Source of the DNA: Planomonospora_B alba
GTDB lineage: Bacteria; Actinomycetota; Actinomycetes; Streptosporangiales; Streptosporangiaceae
Reading direction: 5' to 3'
DNA: 64,000 nt
Assembly: GCF_039534085.1 (NCBI RefSeq)
Contig: NZ_BAAAUT010000003.1
Coordinates: 124,001 to 188,000 of the forward strand
Below are positions 8,428 to 16,670 of this stretch, piece after piece (the first letter of the stretch is position 1; every line of letters starts with the position of its first letter). The notes under the pieces are model-generated. The model was not told the origin of the DNA, searched no databases, and worked only from the letters and a program-made list of their open reading frames with translations. The translations under genes and the position numbers were made by a program.

Positions 8428-9065
8428 GCGGGGCCTCCCGCCAGGGCCGGACGGGTTTCGCGGAGCCGGTCGTCGAGCTCGGCCATGCTCCGGTAGCCCT
8501 CGGGGCTGCCGGGCAGGCCGCCGTAGGTGACGTCGTCGAAGAGCCGGGCGGCCCGGGCCAGCTCGCCGGCGAGGCCGGGCAGCGCCCGGCCCGCCTCGGC
8601 GGCCAGCTCGTCCGCGGTGCGGCCGGGCGACTCCTCGACGACGGCGCGCTCCTCCAGGTCGCGGGCGATGGCCCGCAGTCGCTCCCGGATCGCCTCGGCC
8701 CACCGCTGCCCGGCCGCGTGCCGCTCGGCCTCGGCGCGGTGCTCGGCCGCCGAGCGGGCCACGGCCCCGAACAGCTCGCCGGTACGGCCGGCGCGGGTCC
8801 GGGTCGCCCGGCGCGCCACGGACAGCACGGGCAGGGCGACCAGGAGCAGGACGAGCACCACCAGCACGACGGAGAACCACCCGCCGGGCAGGCCGGAGAC
8901 GGAGTCGAACAGGTCGGTCAGCCACTCCCGGACGGCGTCCGAGAGCCGGTCCCACCACGACTCCTTCGGATAGACCGGGCGGGCCAGCTCCCGGGCGGCC
9001 GCCTCCCGGGCCGCCTCCCGGGTGATGTCGACCGGGACGTCGGAGGTCACGGTCACCTGGGCCAT
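8424..9065 (-). CDS. DUF4129 domain protein
   Basis: 213 residues starting at ATG 9065 (MAQVTVTSDVPVDITREAAREAA); this start overlaps the end of the upstream membrane protein gene by 13 nt and its own stop overlaps the next gene by 4 nt. One transmembrane segment (WFSVVLVVLVLLLVALPVLSVA) follows about 70 extracytoplasmic residues that include KESWWDRL. The C-terminal DUF4129 region contains RWAEAIRERLRAIARDLEERAVVEESPGRTADELA, the usual conserved stretch. The family is often fused to transglutaminase-like modules; here it is the stand-alone form. Part of the same coupled operon; function unknown. Confidence 0.88.
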   Translation of the reverse strand: MAQVTVTSDVPVDITREAAREAAARELARPVYPKESWWDRLSDAVREWLTDLFDSVSGLPGGWFSVVLVVLVLLLVALPVLSVARRATRTRAGRTGELFGAVARSAAEHRAEAERHAAGQRWAEAIRERLRAIARDLEERAVVEESPGRTADELAAEAGRALPGLAGELARAARLFDDVTYGGLPGSPEGYRSMAELDDRLRETRPALAGGPA

Positions 9066-10534
9066 GCTCCGGGGTCCTGGGGCGGCTGCCCGTAACCGGG
9101 GCCCTGCCCGCCGGGGTGCCCGCCGGGCCCGTACCCGGGGTCCTGGCCGGGCGGGCCGTAGGGCGGCTGGCCGTAGCCGTGGACAGAGCCGTAGGGGGAG
9201 TGGCCCGCGGCGTGGGACGGGTGCCACAGGTCCTCGGCCGCCGGGCCGGCGAGGCCGCGCTGGCGGTCCGCGGCGGCGGTCTGCAGCACCAGGTCGAACG
9301 CCTCGGCGCGCATCCGCCGGTCGGCGTAGAGCAGGGCGGTGACGCCGGCGGAGAAGGGGTTGGTGATGGTGCCGGCGACGATGCCGCCCAGCGCGCCGAG
9401 CACGAGGGAGAACGCGGACGCCGACTGGAGGCTCTCGAGGTCCTCGACCCCGCCGGTGAAGGTGGGCACCTCACCGATGATGGAGAACGGCACGCTCACG
9501 GCCGCGGCGACCAGCCCGGTGATGACCGCGGTGAGCAGCAGGATGCCGAACACCCGCCAGAAGTCGCCCTTGACCAGCCGGAAGGAGCGGCCGATGGAGG
9601 CGAACACCCCGGCGCGCTCCAGCACGATCACCGGCCCGGCCAGGCTGAGCTTGGTGTAGAGGAACACCGCGCCGACGACGCCGCCGACGAACAGCAGCAC
9701 GCCGAGCAGGCCGACGACCGCGCCGTCCACCCCGGCCGCGGCGAGCACGGCGATCAGGAACACCGCGGCGATCATGAAGCCGAAGACCATGAGCACCTCG
9801 AGGACCGCCAGCCCGAGCAGCGGCAGCACCCGGCCGCCGGTGAGCCGCCAGGCATCCCCGATGGAGATGGACTCGCCGAACACCGAGCGGCCGAGCACGC
9901 TGGTCAGCATGCCGCTCAGCACCACGATGGCGAGCATCTGCAGCACGACCGTGAGCAGGGTGCCGAGGAAGAAGGGGACCATGGCGGACAGGAGCGCCGT
10001 GGGGTCGCCGGCCACCGCCCCGGTGGCGACGTCCTCCAGGAGCGTGTTCAGCGCGGCGACCTGGACGGCCACGGAGAGGACCTGGACCACCGCGGTCACC
10101 AGGGCGGACAGGCCGAGCGTGGCCTTGGGGTTGCTCCGGATGAACTGGACCGCGCCGTTGTAGATGTCGCCCAGGCCAAGGGGGCGCAGCGGGATGATGC
10201 CGGGCTTGAGCGCGGGCGGGGCGCCGTAGCCGTAGGGGCCGGGCGCGCCGTAGGGCTGCCCGCCGTACGGCGAGCCGCCGTAGGGCTGCCCGCCGTAGGG
10301 CTGCTGTCCTCCGTACGGTTGCCCCGCGTACGGCTGGCCCCCGTAGGGGGGCTGCTGGCCCGGGGGCGGTCCGTAGGGGCCGCCGGGGCCCTGCGGGGGC
10401 GGGCCGGCGGGGGGCGTGCCGCCGCCGGCGCCGGGGGCGGCCCACGGCGCCGGACCCTGACCGCCGTACGGGGGCGGCTGGTTGGACGCCCAGCCGGATG
10501 GCGTTTCGGAACTGGAGCCGTGACCGTCTGACAT
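9053..10534 (-). CDS. Polytopic membrane protein, GDPD membrane-domain type
   Basis: 493 residues from ATG 10534. The N-terminal ~120 residues are a Gly/Pro/Tyr/Gln-rich tail with repeated PYGGQ units; a similar YGQPPYGPPGQ tail closes the protein. Between them is a polytopic domain with about six hydrophobic segments (for example LSALVTAVVQVLSVAVQVAAL, VLMVFGFMIAAVFLIAVLAA, VFGILLLTAVITGLVAAAV). The conserved entry motif RPLGLGDIYNGAVQFIRSNP matches the membrane domain often named after glycerophosphoryl diester phosphodiesterases, without the catalytic domain. It heads the operon that continues into DUF4129, DUF4350, MoxR and DUF58. No enzymatic activity is implied. Confidence 0.85.
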   Translation of the reverse strand: MSDGHGSSSETPSGWASNQPPPYGGQGPAPWAAPGAGGGTPPAGPPPQGPGGPYGPPPGQQPPYGGQPYAGQPYGGQQPYGGQPYGGSPYGGQPYGAPGPYGYGAPPALKPGIIPLRPLGLGDIYNGAVQFIRSNPKATLGLSALVTAVVQVLSVAVQVAALNTLLEDVATGAVAGDPTALLSAMVPFFLGTLLTVVLQMLAIVVLSGMLTSVLGRSVFGESISIGDAWRLTGGRVLPLLGLAVLEVLMVFGFMIAAVFLIAVLAAAGVDGAVVGLLGVLLFVGGVVGAVFLYTKLSLAGPVIVLERAGVFASIGRSFRLVKGDFWRVFGILLLTAVITGLVAAAVSVPFSIIGEVPTFTGGVEDLESLQSASAFSLVLGALGGIVAGTITNPFSAGVTALLYADRRMRAEAFDLVLQTAAADRQRGLAGPAAEDLWHPSHAAGHSPYGSVHGYGQPPYGPPGQDPGYGPGGHPGGQGPGYGQPPQDPGAWPR

Positions 10535-10668
10535 ATCCCAATCCTGGCACGCCGGGCCGGTGGACGGGGCATTCGGGGAGCCTGTCACGGTTTCCGGCCC
10601 GGAGCCCGGTGCGAGGGGCCGGTGCGAGGGGCCGGGGCGGAGCCTTGCGGGCCTTCCGGGGAGGGAAC

Positions 10669-10727
10669 GGCCGGAGGGGAGGGGGCCGGAGGGGAGGGGG
10701 AGGGCGGGACGGCCGGAGGGGAGGGGA
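10669..10727 (+). repeat. G-rich imperfect tandem repeat
   Basis: Three copies of a unit GGCCGGAGGGGAGGG begin at 10669, 10684 and 10711 in the gap between the divergent operons. The plus strand has many runs of three to five G, so a quadruplex is conceivable. No coding sense. Confidence 0.7.
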
Positions 10728-10856
10728 GGCGGTGTGAGGGGCCGGAGGGATGGCGGGAGGCCGCCGCTTACCGCAGACTGTGAACACGACCACCTCCGCA
10801 CCCGGTGCCCGCAGTCGCCGGGACGGGGAGGCGGTCGGCGGGGCGGGGGGGCGACG

Positions 10857-10887
10857 CCATGTGTTCCACATGGTGTACGCCTAAGAT
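10857..10887 (+). promoter_or_regulatory. Candidate mtrA promoter with inverted repeat at -35
   Basis: TAAGAT at 10882-10887 fits a TAnnnT -10 element. CCATGTG and CACATGG form a perfect 7-bp inverted repeat (10857-10873, spacer TTC) covering the place where a -35 box would lie. It could be an operator or a fortuitous palindrome. The region lies about 120 nt upstream of the mtrA start. Confidence 0.45.
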
Positions 10888-10940
10888 TCGGCATCCGGAC
10901 GTCCGGCTGGTGGAGCGTGTCATCTGGTGGCCGGACAGGG

Positions 10941-10956
10941 GTAACCTTCAGTAATC
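10941..10956 (+). promoter_or_regulatory. Candidate MtrA box (direct repeat)
   Basis: GTAACC at 10941-10946 and GTAATC at 10951-10956 are direct repeats spaced exactly 10 bp, one helical turn, as bound by OmpR-family regulators; GTAAC-type repeats resemble MtrA sites reported in streptomycetes. Placed about 50-65 nt before mtrA, it may serve autoregulation. Inference from pattern. Confidence 0.4.
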
Positions 10957-11006
10957 GTGTGGTTTGCCTTGAAAACTCCCTGACTGCGTAAAACGAATGA
11001 GGAGCC

Positions 11007-11684
11007 ATGAAAGGACGCGTGCTGGTCGTCGATGACGACGCCGCTCTCGCCGAGATGCTCGGCATCGTGCTGCGCGGGGAGGGGTTCGAACCTTCCTTCG
11101 TGTCCGACGGGGACAAGGCGCTCGACGCGTTCCGCGACACCCGGCCGGACCTCGTGCTGCTCGACCTGATGCTGCCCGGGGCGGACGGCATCGACGTGTG
11201 CCGCAGGATCCGGGCGGAGTCCGGCGTGCCCATCGTCATGCTGACGGCCAAGAGCGACACCATCGACGTGGTGCTCGGTCTGGAGTCCGGCGCCGACGAC
11301 TACATCGTCAAGCCGTTCAAGCCCAAGGAGCTGGTGGCCCGGGTCCGCGCGCGGCTGCGCCGCACCGACGAGCCGACCCCGGAGATCCTGCAGATCGGCG
11401 ACATCACCATCGACGTGGCCGGGCACTCGGTCAAGCGCGGCGAGGAGACCATCAACCTCACCCCGCTGGAGTTCGACCTGCTGGTCGCGCTCGCCCGCAA
11501 GCCGCGCCAGGTCTTCACCCGCGAGGTTCTGCTTGAGCAGGTCTGGGGCTACCGGCACGCGGCCGACACCCGCCTGGTCAACGTGCACGTCCAGCGGCTC
11601 CGCGCCAAGATCGAGAAGGACCCGGAGCACCCGGAGATCGTGGTGACGGTGCGCGGCGTCGGCTACAAGGCCGGACCGGCCTGA
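11007..11684 (+). CDS. mtrA: Response regulator MtrA
   Basis: 225 residues, normal for MtrA. ATG 11007 follows a GAGGAG ribosome site. The receiver domain (1-115) shows the acidic pocket VVDDD at 8-11, phospho-acceptor D53 in LLDLMLPG, conserved T/K in LTAK and IVKPF. The C-terminal OmpR/PhoB winged helix (about 128-224) ends with RLVNVHVQRLRAKIEKDPEHPEIVVTVRGVGYKAG. MtrA is the DNA-binding partner of MtrB and controls cell-wall and division genes and, in streptomycetes, development and osmotic response. The mtrA-mtrB-lpqB order is diagnostic. Only 40 nt separate it from mtrB, so they are co-transcribed. Confidence 0.97.
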   Translation: MKGRVLVVDDDAALAEMLGIVLRGEGFEPSFVSDGDKALDAFRDTRPDLVLLDLMLPGADGIDVCRRIRAESGVPIVMLTAKSDTIDVVLGLESGADDYIVKPFKPKELVARVRARLRRTDEPTPEILQIGDITIDVAGHSVKRGEETINLTPLEFDLLVALARKPRQVFTREVLLEQVWGYRHAADTRLVNVHVQRLRAKIEKDPEHPEIVVTVRGVGYKAGPA

Positions 11685-11724
11685 GTCCGCCGGACTCCTC
11701 CCCTCGACCTCCCCGGAACCCGAC

Positions 11725-13464
11725 ATGGCCACCCCGAAGAAGCGTCGCCGCACCCTGCGCCAGGTGGCGCGGGGAGTCCGGCGGCGCGCCAGGCGCGCCG
11801 CCGGCCGGCTGCGCCGCGTCTTCTGGCGGTCCCTGCAGCTGCGCGTGGTCACCAGCACGATGGTCATCTCCATCGTGGTGGTCGCCGTGCTGGGCGTCTT
11901 CCTCATGCAGCAGATCCAGCAGTCGGTCCTGGAGTCGCGGGTGCGGGCCGCGATCAGCGAGGCGCAGGCCGACCGGAACGCCGTCCTCAGCATCCTGACG
12001 CAGCCGGAGAGGGAGGCGTCCGAGCAGTCCGCCGACTCGGGGGAGGCGGCCCAGCGCACCGGGGACAGCCCGCTCAGCCAGGCGACCGAGGCGCTGGCCC
12101 AGCGGGCGGGCTCGGCGAGCCGCTACTCGGTGATCATCCGCAACGAGCGGCTGCCCGGGGAGTTCTTCGGCACCACGAACATCGAGCCCAAGAGCGTGCC
12201 GGACCGGGTGCGCGCGGAGGTGCTGAAGAACGAGGCGGGCAAGAACGCCTCGTGGTTCGTCCCGCTGCACTACGCGGACCGGGCCGAGCCGGTCCCCGGA
12301 GTGGTGATCGGCACCCGGCTGGACACCACCGGCGCGCCGCAGCTCGTCGGCGACTACGAGATCTACCACCTGGTCCCGCTGGACCGGGAGGAGAAGATGC
12401 TCGCCTCGCTCCAGCAGATGCTCATCGTGGTCGGCTCGGGGCTGGTGCTCCTGCTCGCCGCGATCGCCTCGCTGGTCACCCGGCAGGTGGTCATCCCGGT
12501 ACGGCTGGCGCGGCAGGCCGCCGAGCGCCTGGCCGCGGGGAAGCTGGACGAGCGGCTCAAGGTGCGCGGCGAGGACGACCTCGCGCGGCTGGCCGCCTCC
12601 TTCAACGAGATGGCGGCCAACCTGGCGCTGAAGATCCACCAGCTGGAGGAGCTCTCGCAGGTCCAGCGGCAGTTCGTCTCCGACGTCTCCCACGAGCTGC
12701 GCACCCCGCTCACCACCGTGCGGATGGCCGCCGACCTGCTCTACGACGCCCGCGAGGACTTCGACCCGATGGTCGCCCGCTCGGCGGAGCTGATGCAGAA
12801 CCAGCTGGAGCGCTTCGAGTCCATGCTCGCCGACCTGCTGGAGATCAGCCGCTACGACGCGGGCGCGGCGACGCTCGACGTCGACTCGGTGGACGTCCGG
12901 GACGTGGTGCTGCGCGCGGTCGCCGACTCCGAGGCGCTGGCCGAGCGCCACTCCACCCGCTTCGACCTGCGGCTGCCCGGTGAGCCGTGCATGGCCGAGA
13001 TGGACAGCCGCCGGGTCGAGCGCATCCTGCGGAACCTGCTGTTCAACGCGATCGAGCACGGCGAGGGCAAGGACATCGTCGTCACGGTCGGCGCCGACCG
13101 CGACGCGGTGGCGGTGGCGGTGCGGGACCACGGGGTCGGGCTCAAGCCCGGCGAGGAGAACATGGTCTTCGACCGGTTCTGGCGGGCCGACCCGTCCCGG
13201 GCGCGGACGATCGGCGGCACCGGCCTGGGCCTGGCCATCTCCCGGGAGGACGCCATGCTGCACGGCGGCTGGCTCCAGGCGTGGGGCGCGCCGGGCGAGG
13301 GGTCGCAGTTCCGGCTCTCGCTGCCCCGCACGGCCGGGGCCGAGCTGCGGGGCTCGCCGCTGCCGCTGGTGCCGCCGGAGGTGGAGATGCGGCGGACGTG
13401 GCGGGGGCAGATGACGCCGGTGCTCTCGCCGGCGTCGGCGGACGGGGGGAGCGATGAGGACTGA
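11725..13464 (+). CDS. mtrB: Sensor histidine kinase MtrB
   Basis: 579 residues. Basic N-terminus, first transmembrane helix around 41-62 (VVTSTMVISIVVVAVLGVFLM), an extracytoplasmic sensor domain of about 170 residues, second helix around 232-252, then HAMP (VVIPVRLARQAAERLAAGKLDERL). The dimerisation/phospho-acceptor helix has H323 in SDVSHELRTPLT. The ATPase domain has the N box with N441 (RNLLFNAIEHG), G1 DHGVG at 468-472 and G2 GGTGLGL at 497-503. It phosphorylates MtrA; LpqB, encoded next, modulates its sensing in mycobacteria. Its end overlaps the lpqB start by 11 nt. Confidence 0.97.
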   Translation: MATPKKRRRTLRQVARGVRRRARRAAGRLRRVFWRSLQLRVVTSTMVISIVVVAVLGVFLMQQIQQSVLESRVRAAISEAQADRNAVLSILTQPEREASEQSADSGEAAQRTGDSPLSQATEALAQRAGSASRYSVIIRNERLPGEFFGTTNIEPKSVPDRVRAEVLKNEAGKNASWFVPLHYADRAEPVPGVVIGTRLDTTGAPQLVGDYEIYHLVPLDREEKMLASLQQMLIVVGSGLVLLLAAIASLVTRQVVIPVRLARQAAERLAAGKLDERLKVRGEDDLARLAASFNEMAANLALKIHQLEELSQVQRQFVSDVSHELRTPLTTVRMAADLLYDAREDFDPMVARSAELMQNQLERFESMLADLLEISRYDAGAATLDVDSVDVRDVVLRAVADSEALAERHSTRFDLRLPGEPCMAEMDSRRVERILRNLLFNAIEHGEGKDIVVTVGADRDAVAVAVRDHGVGLKPGEENMVFDRFWRADPSRARTIGGTGLGLAISREDAMLHGGWLQAWGAPGEGSQFRLSLPRTAGAELRGSPLPLVPPEVEMRRTWRGQMTPVLSPASADGGSDED

Positions 13465-15238
13465 GGCGACGGCCCGGCGGCGTGTGCGCGCGGCGGCCCT
13501 GGGCGTCGTGCTGTCCTGCGTGACGGCGGCCTGCTCGGTGGTCCCGACCGGCCGTTCCCCGGTGGTGGAGGACGCGGGCAAGGGCAACCCGCTCAACCCG
13601 CCGTACGCGCGGGTGATCGCCATGGAGCCGGACGCCGACTGGACGCCCGAGCAGATCGTCACGGGGTTCCGCGCCGCGATGGCGAGCATCGGCGACGGCA
13701 AGTACGAGGCCGCCCGCCGCTACCTCACCGACGACTTCGCCGCGCGCTGGAGGCCGGAGACCGGCGCGACGGTCTACCGGCCGGCCCCGTCGGTGACGTC
13801 GCCGCTGCCGGAGGGCGCCACGGCGGCGAGGGTCACGCTCAAGGGCACCGTGACGGCGGTCATCGACCGGGAGGGCCGCTACCGGCCGCGCGGCGGCACG
13901 CTGGCCGAGCTGTTCACCCTCGTCAAGGGGCCGGCGGGGTGGCGGATCAGCTCGGGCCCCGACGGGCTGCTGCTGACGGAGGCCGACGCCGACCGGGCCT
14001 ACCGCCTGGTGGACCTGTACTTCCTGGGCCCCAAGGGGCAGGGGCTGGTGATCGACCAGGTCCAGATGCCGGTCGACCCCGCCTCGACCCTCGCCAAGAC
14101 GACGGTCGAGCGGCTGCTGGCGGGACCGAGCGGCTCGCTGCGCGGTGCGGTGGAGACGGCCTTCGAGCCGGGCACCGAGCTCATCGACGTCACCACCGAG
14201 AACAACCGCGTCGTGGTGAACCTCACCAGGAAGGTGCCCGCCGAGCGGGTCTCCGCGATGTCCGCGCAGCTCGCCGGGACGCTCTCCAGGCTCGCGAGCG
14301 GTTCGAGCTTCGAGGTGCGGGTGAACGGCGAGCCGTACCACACCGACGCCTCGCTGCTGATCGACGCCCAGGAGTACGTGAAGTTCGACCGGTGGATGGC
14401 GCCGGCGGACGTCTCGCCGTACTACCTGCAGGACGGCGGCCTGCGCGTGCTGGGCCGGGAGAACGTCGGCGGCCCGGTGCCGGGCAAGGCCGGCACCGAG
14501 TACCCCGGCTCGCCCGCCACGCCCCCGGCGGTCAGCGGGTCCGGCCCGCTGCACGCGGCGGCGCTGTCCGAGGACGGCAAGCGCATCTCCGTCGCCGCGC
14601 TCACCCCGGACGGGCAGTGGGAGGATTGGATCAGCGGCAACGACCTCGTCCAGCCCTCCTGGGACCGCCACGACTCGCTGTGGACGGCGGACCGCACCGG
14701 CCTGCAGTCCTCGGTGGTGCTGCGGATGTACGCCGACGACCGGCGGCAGTACCGGGTGGCGGCGCCCGAGCTGGACACGGTCGAGGTCACCGCGCTCAAG
14801 GTCGCCCGCGACGGCGTGCACGTCGCGGTGGCCGTCAAGGACGGCACGGGCGAGCGGGTCCTGGTCGGCACGATCGTCGGGGAGCGGGCCGACAGCCGCA
14901 TCGGCAACCTGCAGCCGGTGATGGACGGCGACGAGAAGCAGACCATCGAGGACATCGTCTGGAAGGACGGCACGACCCTCTACGTGCTCACCGGCAAGTC
15001 CGAGTTGTTCGAGGCCTCGCTCATCGCCGAGGCGCAGCAGACCATCCCCTCGCCCCCCGGGATCCGGAGCATCGCCGCGCTGAACTCCTCCCTGCTGGCC
15101 TGGGCCGTGGACGACGACGGCAACTCCCAGGTCATCAAGTGGAACGGCAAGCAGTGGGAGCCGCAGGTCAAGGACGACAACGGCTCGGTCGCCTACGTCC
15201 AGGACGGTCCCGCCCTGCCCGCCTTCCCCCTGGGGTGA
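13454..15238 (+). CDS. lpqB: Lipoprotein LpqB
   Basis: 594 residues; ATG 13454 lies inside the end of mtrB. Lipoprotein signal with lipobox TAAC, lipidated Cys at 27 (SCVTAACSVV). The N-terminal half holds the GerMN-like domain (FLGPKGQGLVIDQVQMPV…AKTTVERLLAGPSGSLRGAVETAFEPG), the C-terminal half the LpqB beta-propeller (LSEDGKRISVAALTPDGQWE and following). In mycobacteria LpqB interacts with the extracytoplasmic part of MtrB and adjusts MtrA phosphorylation. Position and domains make the assignment firm. An 11-bp-stem hairpin about 50 nt downstream may end the operon. Confidence 0.95.
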   Translation: MRTEATARRRVRAAALGVVLSCVTAACSVVPTGRSPVVEDAGKGNPLNPPYARVIAMEPDADWTPEQIVTGFRAAMASIGDGKYEAARRYLTDDFAARWRPETGATVYRPAPSVTSPLPEGATAARVTLKGTVTAVIDREGRYRPRGGTLAELFTLVKGPAGWRISSGPDGLLLTEADADRAYRLVDLYFLGPKGQGLVIDQVQMPVDPASTLAKTTVERLLAGPSGSLRGAVETAFEPGTELIDVTTENNRVVVNLTRKVPAERVSAMSAQLAGTLSRLASGSSFEVRVNGEPYHTDASLLIDAQEYVKFDRWMAPADVSPYYLQDGGLRVLGRENVGGPVPGKAGTEYPGSPATPPAVSGSGPLHAAALSEDGKRISVAALTPDGQWEDWISGNDLVQPSWDRHDSLWTADRTGLQSSVVLRMYADDRRQYRVAAPELDTVEVTALKVARDGVHVAVAVKDGTGERVLVGTIVGERADSRIGNLQPVMDGDEKQTIEDIVWKDGTTLYVLTGKSELFEASLIAEAQQTIPSPPGIRSIAALNSSLLAWAVDDDGNSQVIKWNGKQWEPQVKDDNGSVAYVQDGPALPAFPLG

Positions 15239-15285
15239 GCCCGCACCCGGCCTGGCGGGGCCCGCGCACGCCCGGCCCGGCCGCC

Positions 15286-15322
15286 GGGCCCGGGCGGTGT
15301 GCACGCCGAGGCGCCCGGGCCC
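15286..15322 (+). terminator. Hairpin after lpqB
   Basis: Arms GGGCCCGGGCG (15286-15296) and CGCCCGGGCCC (15312-15322) are perfectly complementary with a 15-base loop. No U tract follows, as is usual in high-GC actinomycetes. A 22-bp direct repeat (15261-15282 and 15322-15343) overlaps it. Confidence 0.4.
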
Positions 15323-15449
15323 CCGCGCACGCCCGGCCCGGCCCATCGGCCCGATCCGGGACGGCGCCGCCGCCCCGCGGGGCCGGTCGTACCCGCGCCA
15401 CCTGGGGCGACGCGGTTTTCTGTCGGTGGCGCCTGGCACGCTGGCGGTT

Positions 15450-16154
15450 GTGACGACCGCTCTGCTCGACCTGGTCCTGCCGCCGCGCTGCGCCGGATGC
15501 GACGCGCCCGGCGCGCTCGTGTGCGCCCGCTGCGCGGCCGAGCTGCGCGGCGAGCCCGCGCGCCGGACGCCCGACCCGGCCCCGCCCGGCCTGCCCGAGT
15601 GCTGGTCGGCCACGGTCTACTCCGGCCCCGCCCGCCGGGCGATCCTCGCCTACAAGGAGCGCGGCCGCACGGCCCTGGCCCACCCGCTGGCCGGGGCGCT
15701 GGCGCTGGCGACCGGCACCGCGGTGGGCGGGCGCCCGGTGGTCCTCGTCCCGGTGCCCAGCGCCCGCGCGGCCCTGCGGCGGCGCGGGCACGACCCGGTG
15801 GCCCGGCTGGCCGCGCTCGCCGCCGCCTACCTGCGTGCCGCGGGCTGGCCCGCGGAGGCGGCCGGGGTGCTCGCCCAGCGCCGCCGGATCGCCGACCAGG
15901 CGGGGCTGAGCTCGTCCCAGAGGGCCGCGAACCTCGCGGCGGCCTACCGCGTCACGCCCGGCGGGATCGGCCTTCTGGAGGGCTTCCAGCGGGAGGGGAG
16001 AGCGGTCGTGGTGGTCGACGACGTCGTCACCACCGGGGCGACGCTCGCGGAGGCCGCGCGGGCCCTGCGCGCGGCGGGGGCGCGGGTGCCGGTCGCCGTC
16101 GCGGTCGCCGCGACACGCCGACGGGAGAGTTCGCGCACCGATCACCCAGTGTGA
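15450..16154 (+). CDS. ComFC-type phosphoribosyltransferase
   Basis: 234 residues from GTG 15450 (MTTALLDLVLPPRCAGC). The frame is open upstream, but the family begins right before the zinc knuckle; GTG 15426 is an alternative. Two CxxC pairs (C14/C17 and C25/C28) form the zinc-binding N-terminus of the ComF family. The phosphoribosyltransferase domain follows, with YKERGR, LVPVPSARAALRRRGHDP and the PRPP loop VVVVDDVVTTGATL. ComFC homologues are linked to DNA uptake in naturally competent bacteria; in actinobacteria the gene is a conserved neighbour of lpqB and hpf and its substrate is not established. The ribosome site is weak. Confidence 0.88.
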   Translation: MTTALLDLVLPPRCAGCDAPGALVCARCAAELRGEPARRTPDPAPPGLPECWSATVYSGPARRAILAYKERGRTALAHPLAGALALATGTAVGGRPVVLVPVPSARAALRRRGHDPVARLAALAAAYLRAAGWPAEAAGVLAQRRRIADQAGLSSSQRAANLAAAYRVTPGGIGLLEGFQREGRAVVVVDDVVTTGATLAEAARALRAAGARVPVAVAVAATRRRESSRTDHPV

Positions 16155-16337
16155 GGGCCCGCCGGATATCGGCCGGGCCGCCCGGAGACGGCGGCGTGCC
16201 CCGATCGCGAGGCCACGGCGCCGCGAAGGACGTGAGCAGCGTTCATCTACGAGGCGTTCCACGGCCGGAAACCATCGCTTCTGTCCGGAATAACCCCTGA
16301 GAAATCACGGAAAGTGATCGTCTGCCCGGCCTCGATG

Positions 16338-16366
16338 CTGACATTCGTCCGCGATGCGGATAGCGT
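16338..16366 (+). promoter_or_regulatory. Candidate hpf promoter
   Basis: CTGACA (16338-16343) and TAGCGT (16361-16366) are separated by 17 bp, a good match to a housekeeping -35/-10 pair. It would give a leader of nearly 300 nt before hpf. Confidence 0.5.
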
Positions 16367-16535
16367 CGAGACATGGCACCCGTCCGGGTCCGTGGTTGCG
16401 CCGGATCGACCTCCGCCAGGGGGCCGGTCCGGTTAGCCGATGCCAGCCGCAGGCGAAACGGTCCACGTAAGGCGACTTTTTGTCGACCGATCACGGTGCG
16501 GCTTAGAGGTAAGTCCTGCCTTCCCGAGGAGCCAG

Positions 16536-16565
16536 ATGTTCCTCGTCAGAAGAGAAGGGCAGTAG
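16536..16565 (+). CDS. Possible leader peptide (9 codons) before hpf
   Basis: ATG 16536 follows GAGGAG at 16526-16531 and opens a 9-codon frame, MFLVRREGQ, ending in TAG. Two consecutive AGA codons, rare in this GC-rich genome, are at codons 5 and 6. It lies in the long leader between the candidate promoter and hpf. Could be a regulatory upstream frame; no proof that it is translated. Confidence 0.25.
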   Translation: MFLVRREGQ

Positions 16566-16670
16566 TGGCAAAGAGCTGCGAGACCCTCAGCAGGCGGATG
16601 TGGGGACGAAGACCAGGTCGGCCGGACGGGTGCCGCGGCAACACAGTCGAGAGCCGAAGGGGGGCTGTGC

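Noticed and set aside
16155..16670. Riboswitch (for example c-di-AMP type) in the hpf leader
   Set aside because: I could not match the conserved core of any riboswitch class; only a generic leader is supported.
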